A stretch of DNA of 64,000 nt. Origin: ZLKRG44 sp964555705. Its GTDB lineage: Bacteria; Planctomycetota; Phycisphaerae; Phycisphaerales; SM1A02. Made by a program: the position numbers and the translations under genes. The notes below the pieces were generated by a model. That model made no database searches. It worked only from the letters and a program-made list of their open reading frames with translations, and had not been told where the DNA came from. The stretch lies in contig CAZKTN010000009.1 of the NCBI GenBank assembly GCA_964555705.1, positions 1 through 64,000 on the forward strand, read 5' to 3'. The first letter of the stretch is position 1. Each line of letters starts with the position of its first letter. Of the stretch, positions 38,170 through 46,865 are shown piece by piece.

Positions 38170-39705
38170 TCAGTGCCCAAGCGTGCCTGATGCGATGAGG
38201 CATGCGATGGCGGCAATGTCGGGCGACGGCGGACGGTCACCGGCCAGCGGGGCCGCCACCGCACGCACCGCTGCATGCGCGCGCTCGACGCCTTCTCCGC
38301 TGCGCAGCGGCCGCTGGCGCTCAAGGCCCTGCGCCATCACGAGCAGCTCCGATGCGACCACAGACCTTGCCAGCGACACCGACTGCAGCGCATGAAGCGC
38401 GCTCGTCGCGCCCATGGAGTTGTAGTCCTCGATCCCCGCGCACGTGGGGATGTTGCCGACGCTCGAGGGGTAGGCGAGCGTGCGAAGCTCGTTGCAGCAT
38501 GCGGCGGCCGAGTACTGCACGATCATGAGCCCGCTCTCGACGCCGCCGTCGGCCGCAAGGTGAGGGGGAAGGTTGCTGTGGCGGTCGTGGCCCGACAGCG
38601 CCCAGTAGATGCGCCGCTCCGCAACTCCCGCGATGTGGCAGAGCGCGATCTTCAGGGCATCGAGCGCGATCGCCAGCGGCATGCCATGGAAGTTCGCGCC
38701 GCTGACGACGTCCGCCCGATCGCCCTCCGCAAACACCAGCGGGTTGTCGGTGACGGCTGAGAGCTCCCGCTCGATGGTGCCGCGCACCCACTGAAGGGTG
38801 TCGAGCGCTGCGCCCATGACCTGCGGCGCCGCGCGCAGCGCGTAGGGATCCTGCACGCGGGGATCGCCCTCGCGGTGGGACGGGCCGATCGTGCTGCCCT
38901 TCAGGAGCTCGCGCATGCGTGCGGCGACGGCGGCCTGGCCCGGCTGCATGCGCACCTCATGGATGCGCGCATCCAGCGGCCCGTCGCTCGCGCGGCAGGC
39001 ATCGATGGCCATCGCGGCGGCGGCGATGGCGGCATCGGCGAGTCGCGTGGAGTCGGCGACGCACAGCGCGCCTGCCCCGCACATCAGGTGGGTGCCGTTG
39101 ATGAGCGCGAGCCCCTCCTTGGCCTGCAGGACAAGCGAAGCGATGCCGGCCTTGGAATGGGCGGCCGATGCGCGCACTCGCGCGCCCGCATGCGTCACGT
39201 CACCTTCGCCGAGCAGTGCCAGCGCCACATGCGCCAGCGGCGCGAGGTCCCCCGATGCGCCCACGCTCCCGCGCGAGGGGACAACGGGCGTGATATCCGC
39301 GTTGAGGTGGGCGACGATCGACTCGACGACCGCCGCGCGCACGCCGGAATGGTTCCGCGACAGGCTCGCCGCGAGTGCGCACATCATCGCGCGCACGACG
39401 TCGCGGGGCAGCGGCTCGCCGACGCCCGCCGCATGCGACAGGATGAGGTTGCGCTGCATGAGCGCGAGACGGTCGCCATCGATGCGCACGTTCGCGAAGC
39501 TCCCGAATCCCGTGTTGACGCCGTAGATCGGTGCACCGTGTGCTGCGCACGACAGCATCGCCGCACGTCCTGCCTCAAGAGCCCTTGCGGCCCCGGCATC
39601 GAGCGCCACCCGCGCTGCCCCACGCGCAACAGCCTCAAGGTCCTCGATGCGGAGCGCATCACCAGAGAGCGTCACTGTGCGCATGCTCGAATCGCCAGCC
39701 GTCAT
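38170..39705 (-). CDS. hutH: histidine ammonia-lyase
   Basis: Removes ammonia from histidine to give urocanate, the substrate of HutU. The MIO cofactor triad Ala-Ser-Gly is in GSVGASGDLAPLAH at residues 150-152. YGVNTGFGSFANV, QRNLILSHAAGVG, SGHDRHSNLPPHL and AGIEDYNSMGATSALH are also diagnostic. From ATG 39705 it is 511 residues. An ATG at 39684 (504 residues) also fits, but only the upstream ATG sits six bases after a TACGCT -10 element. The dehydrogenase gene follows immediately. Confidence 0.96.
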   Translation of the reverse strand: MTAGDSSMRTVTLSGDALRIEDLEAVARGAARVALDAGAARALEAGRAAMLSCAAHGAPIYGVNTGFGSFANVRIDGDRLALMQRNLILSHAAGVGEPLPRDVVRAMMCALAASLSRNHSGVRAAVVESIVAHLNADITPVVPSRGSVGASGDLAPLAHVALALLGEGDVTHAGARVRASAAHSKAGIASLVLQAKEGLALINGTHLMCGAGALCVADSTRLADAAIAAAAMAIDACRASDGPLDARIHEVRMQPGQAAVAARMRELLKGSTIGPSHREGDPRVQDPYALRAAPQVMGAALDTLQWVRGTIERELSAVTDNPLVFAEGDRADVVSGANFHGMPLAIALDALKIALCHIAGVAERRIYWALSGHDRHSNLPPHLAADGGVESGLMIVQYSAAACCNELRTLAYPSSVGNIPTCAGIEDYNSMGATSALHALQSVSLARSVVASELLVMAQGLERQRPLRSGEGVERAHAAVRAVAAPLAGDRPPSPDIAAIACLIASGTLGH

Positions 39706-39711
39706 GCCCCG

Positions 39712-39717
39712 AGCGTA
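39712..39717 (-). promoter_or_regulatory. -10 element of hutH, leaderless arrangement
   Basis: TACGCT, six bases, ATG on the minus strand. A TCGGCA lies 16 bases upstream as a weak -35. It decides the choice of start at 39705. Confidence 0.5.
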
Positions 39718-39790
39718 CGCGCCGAACCGGCGTTGCCGAGGCTGTTGCGCATGCGCGGGGCGCAGCGTCACAGCCTGATCGCGAATCGCC

Positions 39791-39819
39791 TTGCGGCCGC
39801 TGCGTCCCCCGGATACACC
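39791..39819 (+). promoter_or_regulatory. promoter of the membrane protein/kinase/peptidase/murQ operon
   Basis: TTGCGG (39791-39796), 17 bases, TACACC (39814-39819), then seven bases to the ATG. No Shine-Dalgarno is visible. Confidence 0.6.
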
Positions 39820-39826
39820 ACAACCC

Positions 39827-40657
39827 ATGAGCGGCACTGCATTCCGATTCACGGTGCTCGGTGCGGCCCTTGTGGGGGCCGTCCTGGGGGGGCTGTGGCT
39901 GGCGCTGCTCGACTCCGATCCGCGCGGTGTCCCGCCTGCGGCCCTTGTCGCCGCGGCGAGCCGGACGCAGACCCTCGTCTCGATGGCTGTCCTTCTCGTC
40001 GGCGCGACGGCCCTTGGCTGCCTCGTTGGCCGGCTCGTGAACGCCGTCGTCGGGCTCTTTGTGCTCGGCGCTGCGATTGGCGTGTACGCCATGCGCACCG
40101 GTCCGCTGTCCGGACTCGTGTTCGACGCCGTGCCGATGTCCGCGATCGGCATCGAGACATGCATCTGGGCGGTGGTCATGTCCGCGTGCGCGATGGTGGT
40201 GTTCCTGATGAGCGGGCCGCTGCCCGACGTGCCGCGCGAGGGACGCGTCAGCATGTGGCGCGAGCTGGCGCACGGCGATGCGCTGCGTGCGCTTGCGCCT
40301 GCGGTGCTCGCGGTGCCTGTGATCTGGGTCGTGGCCCGTTCGGGAACGAAGGGTCAGGCGATCGGCGCCGCGGTGCTTGCGGGCATGGTGTGCGGTGCGG
40401 GATCGCGCATGGCGGCCCCGCGGGTCCAGCCGATCCTGATCTTCGGCGCTCCGCTCCTCGCACTGGGAATCGCGCAGGTCGCGTCTGGCGCGCGCCTTGG
40501 CGCCGCACCCGATGCGCTGCTGGCCGCGGGCGCGCTCTCGCCGCTGCTGCACGTGCTGCCCGTCGATGCGGCGGGCGGGATCGTGGTCGGGGTGGCGATG
40601 GGCCTCGGGTGGGCGCGCGGCACGGCGAAGCCTTCGGGCGCTACCTTGCCTGCGTGA
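39827..40657 (+). CDS. polytopic membrane protein of unknown function
   Basis: A 276-residue hydrophobic protein with about eight predicted membrane segments and short loops. One hydrophilic cytoplasmic loop (PLPDVPREGRVSMWRELAHG) lies near the middle. No transporter signature or charged in-membrane motif is visible. Its stop overlaps the GTG of the sugar kinase gene (GTGA), so it is translated with it and may be involved in uptake for that kinase. That is only a positional guess. Confidence 0.72.
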   Translation: MSGTAFRFTVLGAALVGAVLGGLWLALLDSDPRGVPPAALVAAASRTQTLVSMAVLLVGATALGCLVGRLVNAVVGLFVLGAAIGVYAMRTGPLSGLVFDAVPMSAIGIETCIWAVVMSACAMVVFLMSGPLPDVPREGRVSMWRELAHGDALRALAPAVLAVPVIWVVARSGTKGQAIGAAVLAGMVCGAGSRMAAPRVQPILIFGAPLLALGIAQVASGARLGAAPDALLAAGALSPLLHVLPVDAAGGIVVGVAMGLGWARGTAKPSGATLPA

Positions 40658-41568
40658 AACTCGTCGTCACAGGCACAATCGGGATTGACACGGTCTACAC
40701 GCCCCGCGACCGCCGCGAGGGTGTCCCTGGCGGCAGCGCCGCCTACTTCGCGGCGGCAGCGAGCTTCTTCGCGCCTGTGCGGGTGGTCGCCGCAGTGGGG
40801 GCGGACTGGCCAGACGAGCACCGTCGCGTGCTCGAGGCGTTCCAGGGCGTCTGCCTGCGCGGGCTCGAGCAGCGCGCAGGTTCGCGCACCTTCGCGTGGG
40901 GCGGCCGCTACGAGGAGGACGTGAACGTCAGGCACACGCTCTTCACCGAGGTCGGCGTGCTGCAGGAGGCGCCGCCACGTGCCCCATCCGACTACGCCGA
41001 CAGCGCGCTCGTCTTCCTCGGCAACACGCACCCGAGCGTGCAGGCCAGCTTCATCGAGCAGTTCCCTGCGCGCACGCTTGTGGTCGCCGACACCATGGAC
41101 CTCTGGATCACGACCGCGCACGCGGAGCTTCGCGAGCTTGTCCGCCGCGTCGACGGCATCATCATCAACGACTCCGAGGCGTGCCAGCTCACCGGGTTCC
41201 GCAATGCCGTGAGCGCGGGCAAGCGCATCCTCGAGATGGGGCCGACCTTTGCGGTCGTCAAGAAGGGCGAGCACGGATGCGTGCTCGTGCACCGCGACGG
41301 AATCGCCGCGCTCCCTGCGTTCCCGCTCGATGAGAACCATGTGGTCGACCCCACTGGCGCCGGCGACTCGTTCGCGGGCGCGATGATGGGCCACCTCTCG
41401 CGCGCGGGAAAGGTCGACTTCCACGCCGTGCAGGCTGCGCTGGCGTCGGGCACCGTTGTGGCCAGCTTCACGATCGAGTCCTTCGGCCTCGAGAGGCTCC
41501 GCGCGCTGAGGGGCGAGGAGATCGGCGAGCGGATGGAGCGATTCCGCCATGCGGCACGCATCGGCTGA
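40654..41568 (+). CDS. PfkB-family carbohydrate kinase
   Basis: A 304-residue ribokinase-fold kinase. The N-terminal substrate site begins VVTGTIGIDTVYTP and continues with VPGGSAAYFAAAA. The ATP and catalytic region is VDPTGAGDSFAGAMMGHL, with the catalytic Asp in GAGDS. Residues around VKKGEHGCVL and IINDSEACQLTG match family motifs. Substrate is not predictable from sequence. Starting at GTG inside the preceding stop and lying two genes before murQ, it might act on an amino sugar from cell-wall turnover. It could equally be a ribose or fructose kinase. Confidence 0.9.
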   Translation: MKLVVTGTIGIDTVYTPRDRREGVPGGSAAYFAAAASFFAPVRVVAAVGADWPDEHRRVLEAFQGVCLRGLEQRAGSRTFAWGGRYEEDVNVRHTLFTEVGVLQEAPPRAPSDYADSALVFLGNTHPSVQASFIEQFPARTLVVADTMDLWITTAHAELRELVRRVDGIIINDSEACQLTGFRNAVSAGKRILEMGPTFAVVKKGEHGCVLVHRDGIAALPAFPLDENHVVDPTGAGDSFAGAMMGHLSRAGKVDFHAVQAALASGTVVASFTIESFGLERLRALRGEEIGERMERFRHAARIG

Positions 41569-41632
41569 CGTGCGCGTCCGAGCCAGTCGCGTTGTCCGGC
41601 ACCCGTCGGCGGGCGCGGGCCTTCGGCGCACC

Positions 41633-43789
41633 ATGGCGGTTGTCTCGCGATGGCCACTCGCCTGCGCAGTTGCGGCGCTCCTTGCGTGCATCTCCCCGCA
41701 GCGGGCCACGGCGGACTGGACTCCATACGAGCAGCTTCCTGGCGCAGCTCGTGCGGCGCAGGTGCAGTCGCAGTGGCGCGATGGCGGTGCGCGCAGTGTC
41801 GCGCGCGATGTCCGCTGGGATGTGGCGGGGGGGCAGCTCTGGTTCCGCCAAGGCAACGTATGGAAGGTGATGCGCATCGCGTCGGGTGAGGTCACGGATG
41901 CTCCCGAGGGGGCCGAGCCTCCGCCTCCGCCGCCGCCGAAGCCATCGGATCCTCCAGCGCCGAGCCGTGGCCGGCAGCGGCCCGTCGAGCCGTCGCCTGA
42001 TGGGCTTTGGGTGGCCGCATCCGTCAACGGCAATGTGCGCATCTCGCCCGTCGGTGCGGGACAGGAGGAGGGCAACGACGCCGTCGCGATCCAGGTGACC
42101 GCTGAGGGAGGCAACGGCCTCCGCTTCGGCACCGCGAGCTGGGTGTACGGCGAGGAGCTTGACCAGACCACCGGCATGTGGTGGAGCCCGGACTCGAAGC
42201 GGCTCGCGTACTACCGATTCGACGACTCGCAGGTGCCGCCGTTCACGATGCTCGGCGGACTCACCGAGCTCTTCACGACGACCGACGTGGAGCGCTACCC
42301 CAAGCCGGGCGACCGCAACCCCGATGCCGGCCTCGAGATCGTTGAGATCGCGGCGCCCGCAAAGCGCATCACGGTGGATGTTGGCCCGCGTGACCAGTGG
42401 GAGTATGTCTACGGGCCCCAGTGGGCCCCCGACGGATCGGAGTTCCTCTTCTTCAGGACTAACCGGCGGCAGAACGTGCTCGACCTGTGCGCTGCAAACC
42501 CCGCGACGGGCGCCGTGCGCGTGGTGATCCGCGAGGAGCAGCCGAACTGGCAGCAGAACCGCCCCGAGATGCGGTGGCTCGCCGATGGCCGCCGCTTCAT
42601 CTGGTCCACCGAGAAGTCAGGGCTGAAGCAATACGAGCTGCATTCGATCGATGCTGGTGCTGCGCCGGTGACGCTCACGCGCGGCGAGCGTCCAGCCGAC
42701 TCGATCGTGGCGCTTGACGAGAGCGCGGGGAGGCTGTGGTACTCCGCATGCACCGGCGAGCATGCGATCGAGCCGCAGCTGATGTCGGTGGCGCTCGATG
42801 GCACAGGCCAGGTGCGCCATACGCAGGGCGATGCGCATCACGCGCGGTTCTCGGTGGCGCCGGGAAGCGCGCACTTCGTGGCCTCCGACGAGACGCTGGT
42901 GCGTCCGCCCGTGATGCGGCTCTACCGCGCCGACGGCACTGTCATCGCTGACCTGCCCGGCGGCGCTGCCGACCGCGCCACGGCGGACGCCTCTCCGGCG
43001 TCGATGGACCCATGGGCAGCGCGTGGCCTCGTGCCTCCCGAGCCGGTCGTGCTCACGGCTGCCGATGGCGTCACTCCGATGTACGGAATCCTCTGGTTCC
43101 CCTCCGACTTCGACCCCTCGCGCACGTACCCGCTGGTGGTCGAGACCTACGGAGGGCCGGGCGTTCGTGTGGTGCGCTGGTCCTTCGCGCGGCCTCAGCC
43201 TGACTGCGAGCTCGGGTTCATCGTGCTCAGCGTCGACAATCGCGGCACACCCGGGCGAGGCAAGGCATTCGAGGATGCGACGTACCTCGCGCTCGGGGGC
43301 CCCGATGTCGATGACCAGGCGGCGGCGGCACGGCAGGTGGCGCAGCGGCCGTATGTGGATGCGTCGCGCGTCGGCGTCTCGGGCTCGAGCTACGGCGGCT
43401 ACATGAGCATCATGGCGCTGCTGCGGCATCCCGATGTCTTCTCGAGCGCTGTCGCCTTCAGCGGGCCGACGGACTGGCGCCAGTACGACACGATCTACAC
43501 CGAGCGCTACATGCGCACGCCGAAGGAGAACGCGGCGGGCTACGCAGCAGGCAGCGCCGTCGAGCTCGCGAAGGACCTGCGCGGATCGCTGCTCATCATC
43601 CACGGGATGCAGGACGACAACGTCCATCCCAACAACATGTGGGCGCTCGCGGACCGGCTGCAGTCGATGAACAGGCCCTTCGGCATGCTGCTCTTCCCCA
43701 AGGCCGGCCACGGCGGCTTCGGCGATGCAGGCGACAGCGCGAAGTGGTCGCACTTCGTGCGCACGCTCAGGCCGGAGCCTGCGCGGTGA
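41633..43789 (+). CDS. secreted S9 family (DPP IV-like) prolyl peptidase
   Basis: A 718-residue exported serine peptidase. A signal peptide (residues 1-27) precedes a beta-propeller domain typical of dipeptidyl peptidase IV (MWWSPDSKRLAYYRFDDSQVPPF, QWAPDGSEFLFFRTNR). The alpha/beta-hydrolase domain has the catalytic Ser in VSGSSYGGYMS, Asp in IIHGMQDDNVHP and His in FPKAGHGG. An upstream in-frame ATG (41549) would add 28 basic residues and overlap the kinase gene. I chose 41633 because the signal peptide begins there. Its stop overlaps the murQ GTG. Confidence 0.92.
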   Translation: MAVVSRWPLACAVAALLACISPQRATADWTPYEQLPGAARAAQVQSQWRDGGARSVARDVRWDVAGGQLWFRQGNVWKVMRIASGEVTDAPEGAEPPPPPPPKPSDPPAPSRGRQRPVEPSPDGLWVAASVNGNVRISPVGAGQEEGNDAVAIQVTAEGGNGLRFGTASWVYGEELDQTTGMWWSPDSKRLAYYRFDDSQVPPFTMLGGLTELFTTTDVERYPKPGDRNPDAGLEIVEIAAPAKRITVDVGPRDQWEYVYGPQWAPDGSEFLFFRTNRRQNVLDLCAANPATGAVRVVIREEQPNWQQNRPEMRWLADGRRFIWSTEKSGLKQYELHSIDAGAAPVTLTRGERPADSIVALDESAGRLWYSACTGEHAIEPQLMSVALDGTGQVRHTQGDAHHARFSVAPGSAHFVASDETLVRPPVMRLYRADGTVIADLPGGAADRATADASPASMDPWAARGLVPPEPVVLTAADGVTPMYGILWFPSDFDPSRTYPLVVETYGGPGVRVVRWSFARPQPDCELGFIVLSVDNRGTPGRGKAFEDATYLALGGPDVDDQAAAARQVAQRPYVDASRVGVSGSSYGGYMSIMALLRHPDVFSSAVAFSGPTDWRQYDTIYTERYMRTPKENAAGYAAGSAVELAKDLRGSLLIIHGMQDDNVHPNNMWALADRLQSMNRPFGMLLFPKAGHGGFGDAGDSAKWSHFVRTLRPEPAR

Positions 43790-44703
43790 GCGCGCTCGGA
43801 TCGCTTCCGCCAGACCGGTCGCACGTCGGCACCGAGCGGCGCCATCCGCACAGCACGGACTTCGATTCGCTTGGCGTGCGCGCCGCGGTCGATGCGATGG
43901 TCGATGACCACGCACAGGCGATGCGCGCAGTTGCGGGCGCATCGGAGTCGCTCGCCGCCTTCATCGAGGGACTCGTGCCCCGCATGAGGGACGGCGGACG
44001 GCTCATCTACGTGGGTGCGGGCACGAGCGGGCGCCTCGGCGTGCTCGACGCAAGCGAGTGCCCGCCGACATTCCGCAGCGACCCTGCACAGGTGGTCGGG
44101 ATCATCGCCGGCGGCGATGCTGCGCTGCGCCGCTCGAGCGAGGGCCGCGAGGACGAGCCCGAGGGCGCGCGCGAGGAGCTCGAACGCCTGGCTGTCGGCA
44201 CGCGCGACACGCTGCTGGGCATCGCCGCGGGCGGCACCACGCCCTACGTGCTCGGCGCGATCCGCATAGCCCACGGCCGCGGCGCCGCAACTGGCCTGCT
44301 GACGTGCGCGCCCCGCGACGTCCCTGAAGGCTGCGATTCGCTGATCGTCGTCGACACCGGGCCGGAGATCGTGACCGGGAGCACGCGGCTCAAGGCAGGC
44401 TCCGCCACAAAGCTCGCGCTCAACATCATCACCACCGTCGCGTTTACGCGGCTTGGCAAGGTGCACGGCAACCTGATGGTGGACCTCGCGGCCACCAACG
44501 ACAAGCTGGTCGACCGGGCGGTGCGCGTCATGCGCGAGATCGCGCCGGAGCTCTCGCGCGAGCAGGCGTTCGCGCTGCTGCGCGATGCGGGCGGGCACGT
44601 GAAGGTGGCGCTCGTGATGCATGCGCGCGGGGCCAGCGCCGCTGACGCGCGCAAGACGATCGACGCTTGCGGCGGAAGCCTGCGCGCCGCGATGGCTCGC
44701 TGA
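43786..44703 (+). CDS. murQ: N-acetylmuramic acid 6-phosphate etherase
   Basis: Cleaves the lactyl ether of MurNAc-6-phosphate to give GlcNAc-6-phosphate, a peptidoglycan-recycling step. SIS-domain motifs are clear: YVGAGTSGRLGVLDASECPPTF, GIAAGGTTPYVLGA, TGPEIVTGSTRLKAGSATKL and GKVHGNLMVDLAATNDKL. At 305 residues it is complete. It starts with GTG overlapping the peptidase stop. No anhydro-MurNAc kinase (anmK) or muropeptide PTS gene is nearby, so the source of phosphorylated sugar is open; the PfkB kinase two genes upstream is a candidate. Confidence 0.95.
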   Translation: MSALGSLPPDRSHVGTERRHPHSTDFDSLGVRAAVDAMVDDHAQAMRAVAGASESLAAFIEGLVPRMRDGGRLIYVGAGTSGRLGVLDASECPPTFRSDPAQVVGIIAGGDAALRRSSEGREDEPEGAREELERLAVGTRDTLLGIAAGGTTPYVLGAIRIAHGRGAATGLLTCAPRDVPEGCDSLIVVDTGPEIVTGSTRLKAGSATKLALNIITTVAFTRLGKVHGNLMVDLAATNDKLVDRAVRVMREIAPELSREQAFALLRDAGGHVKVALVMHARGASAADARKTIDACGGSLRAAMAR

Positions 44704-44707
44704 GCCC

Positions 44708-44760
44708 GCGCATGTGCGGCGCCGCTGCAGGTGCGCACCTGCACGAGCGGCGCGCATGCG
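44708..44760. repeat. large imperfect palindrome downstream of murQ
   Basis: A 53-base inverted repeat begins GCGCATGTGCGGCGCCGCT and ends AGCGGCGCGCATGCG. Its centre is the perfect 16-base palindrome GCAGGTGCGCACCTGC. It could form a strong hairpin or cruciform. No U-tract follows on either strand, so it is not a standard terminator. Confidence 0.7.
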
Positions 44761-44782
44761 ATGCGACACGTGCGCGTGCCCC

Positions 44783-44819
44783 AAAACGCAGCGCGGCCCC
44801 GCACAAGGCGGGGCCGCGC
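44783..44819 (-). terminator. intrinsic terminator of the HU gene
   Basis: GCGCGGCCCCGC and GCGGGGCCGCGC form a near-perfect 12-bp stem. On the minus strand it is followed by TGCG and TTTT. It lies 28 bases after the HU stop codon. Confidence 0.75.
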
Positions 44820-44846
44820 GAACGATTCAAGTCGGGGTCGACTCGC

Positions 44847-45206
44847 TCAGAGCATGTTGTTGAGCGTCTTCAGGGCGCGCACGCGCACCTTGCGGGACGC
44901 GGGCTTCGCCTTGATGGTGATGGTCTCACCGGTGAAGGGGTTCTTGCCCTGACGCTCCTTGCTTGCGGGCTTGATGACGGTCTTCATCTTCATGAGGCCC
45001 ATGAAGTTGAACTCGCCACAGCCGCGCTTGCTGAGGTCGGCCGCGATCATCTGCGTGAGGACGTCGAAGACCTCCTTGACCTGCGAGCGCTTGAGGCCGG
45101 TGGCCTCCGTGATCTCCGTGATCACAGCGCCGCGGCTGCGGCGCGTCGACGCTGCCGTCGCCTTGTAGGCCTTCTTCGTCGTCTTCTTCTTGGTGGCTGT
45201 TGGCAT
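44847..45206 (-). CDS. HU/IHF-family DNA-binding protein
   Basis: A 119-residue nucleoid protein. A Lys/Thr/Ala-rich N-terminal extension of about 27 residues (TKKKTTKKAYKA) precedes the HU fold: AVITEITEATGLKRSQVKEVFDVLTQMI dimer helices and FNFMGLMKMKT. The DNA-binding arm reads KERQGKNPFTGETITIKAKPASRKVRVRALKTLNNML. A clear Shine-Dalgarno (AAAGGACAGGAA) precedes the ATG, in contrast to leaderless genes in the window. It would bend and compact DNA. The lysine-rich head is reminiscent of histone-like tails in some bacteria. Confidence 0.93.
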   Translation of the reverse strand: MPTATKKKTTKKAYKATAASTRRSRGAVITEITEATGLKRSQVKEVFDVLTQMIAADLSKRGCGEFNFMGLMKMKTVIKPASKERQGKNPFTGETITIKAKPASRKVRVRALKTLNNML

Positions 45207-45308
45207 CCGTTCCTGTCCTTTCGTTGAATTGTCGGCTCATGTGCAGTGGCACCGAGCCCTCTCGAGAAAACCGGTCTCGCTCCCGCCCGCAAACACTGCG
45301 GTGCGCAA

Positions 45309-45337
45309 AATCTACGGGTTTTCAAGGCACTTCTCAA
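45309..45337 (-). promoter_or_regulatory. probable HU promoter
   Basis: TTGAGA (45332-45337), 17 bases, TAGATT (45309-45314) on the minus strand, giving a leader of about 95 bases. The 45207-45500 interval is otherwise without a visible gene. It is locally AT-richer than its surroundings. Confidence 0.5.
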
Positions 45338-45500
45338 CGCTTTCAACGGCAAAATTGCGTTTCCCCCGGCGTTCACGCCCGTTTCCGGATTGGTCCTCCG
45401 GAGCTCGGCGGGATTCGCCGGGCGGCACGCTCGGTGCCGCCGAACCGGTCGCGGGACAGCCCGACCGCCGACACGCCGGCCGCCGACTGCAGACAGCGCC

Positions 45501-46853
45501 TCAGCCGTTGCGCCAGGCGCCCGGGCGGACCGTGGCCCGGCCGATCGACACGTACGTAAAGCCGTGCTGGGCCACGGTCTGCGGGCGGTACAGGTTGCGG
45601 CCGTCAAAGAGCAGGGGGGACCTCAAAAGCCCCTTCATTCGCCTGAAATCCGGCGCCCTGAACTCACCCCACTCGGTGCAGATCACCAGCGCATCGGCAC
45701 CTTCGAGGCAGTCGTACATGTCCTCGAACCGGGCGACGGTCGGCATCTCCTGGGCCAGGTTCTCCAGCGCGACCGGGTCATGTGCCCTGACGGAGGCTCC
45801 CGCCGCCATGGCCTTGTGCATCAGCGACATGCTCGGCGCCTCGCGGATGTCGTCGGTGCGTGGCTTGAAGGCGACACCCCAGAAGGCCAGGGTCCTGCCG
45901 CCCATGTCGCCCATCTCGTCGGTGATCTTGGCCCAGAAGCGCTCGCGCTGGAGCTGGTTGACCTCGTGCACTGCCGCGTTGAGCATGCAGTCGAGGCCAG
46001 ACTGGCGGCCCATCGAGACGACGGCCTGAGTGTCCTTTGGGAAGCAGCTTCCGCCGTAGCCGAGACCCGGGTAGAGGAACTGGTTCCCGATGCGGCGGTC
46101 CGCGCACATGCCCTCGCGCACGTGGCTGATGTCCGCCCCGTAGCGCTCGCACAGGATCGCCATCTCGTTGATGAAGGAGATCTTGCATGCAAGCATCGCG
46201 TTGCTCGCGTACTTGACCATCTCCGCGCTGCGCACGTCCATCACGTGCACCGGGTTGCCCTGGCGCACAAAGGGGTCGTAGAGCTCGCGCATGATGTCGC
46301 CAGCCTCAGGATGGTCGACGCCGACGACCACGCGGTCCGGCTTCATGAAGTCGCTGATGGCGTCGCCTTCCTTCAGGAACTCCGGGTTGTCGGCGACGTG
46401 GAAGGGGACCCTCGTGCGCGCGGCGATCGTGTCGCGTACGCGGTGGGTGGTGCCCACCGGCACGGTGCTCTTCACGACAACGGTCTTGGGCCGCGATCCC
46501 GCAGGCGGCGGGCCCTGGCGCTCGAGCTCGGCGGCGATGTCCTCGGCGACCGCGAGCACGTACTTGAGGTCTGCGCTCCCGTCGGTGTCGCTCGGTGTGC
46601 CGACGCAGATGAAGATCACCTCGCCGTGCCCGTAGGCCTCGCGCTTCTCGGTGGTGAAGTGCAGGCGCCCCGACTCCGCGTTGTTCACGATCATCTCCGA
46701 GAGTCCGGGCTCGTAGATGGGGCTCTCTCCGCGGCGAAGCATCTCGATCTTGCGCGGATCGACATCAAGGCAGCACACGTCGTTGCCCATCTCCGCGAAG
46801 CATGCACCCGTGACCAACCCCACGTACCCGCTGCCGACCATTGTGAGCTTCAC
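45501..46853 (-). CDS. ugd: UDP-glucose 6-dehydrogenase
   Basis: Oxidises UDP-glucose to UDP-glucuronate for envelope or exopolysaccharide synthesis. The NAD loop MVGSGYVGLVTGACFAEMG is near the start. ICVGTPSDTDGSADL, STVPVGTT and ADNPEFLKEGDAI follow, and the catalytic Cys (about residue 270) is in GYGGSCFPKDTQA. Length is 450 residues, with the UDP-binding C-terminal domain complete (VAFKPRTDDIREAPS). It starts at GTG with an AGGAG ribosome site ten bases upstream. The ogt gene ends 12 bases upstream on the same strand. Confidence 0.96.
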   Translation of the reverse strand: MKLTMVGSGYVGLVTGACFAEMGNDVCCLDVDPRKIEMLRRGESPIYEPGLSEMIVNNAESGRLHFTTEKREAYGHGEVIFICVGTPSDTDGSADLKYVLAVAEDIAAELERQGPPPAGSRPKTVVVKSTVPVGTTHRVRDTIAARTRVPFHVADNPEFLKEGDAISDFMKPDRVVVGVDHPEAGDIMRELYDPFVRQGNPVHVMDVRSAEMVKYASNAMLACKISFINEMAILCERYGADISHVREGMCADRRIGNQFLYPGLGYGGSCFPKDTQAVVSMGRQSGLDCMLNAAVHEVNQLQRERFWAKITDEMGDMGGRTLAFWGVAFKPRTDDIREAPSMSLMHKAMAAGASVRAHDPVALENLAQEMPTVARFEDMYDCLEGADALVICTEWGEFRAPDFRRMKGLLRSPLLFDGRNLYRPQTVAQHGFTYVSIGRATVRPGAWRNG

Positions 46854-46865
46854 CGTCAGGATCTC

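Noticed and set aside
41549..41632. S9 peptidase start at ATG 41549
   Set aside because: It would put 28 basic residues before a good signal peptide and overlap the kinase gene. Kept only as an alternative.
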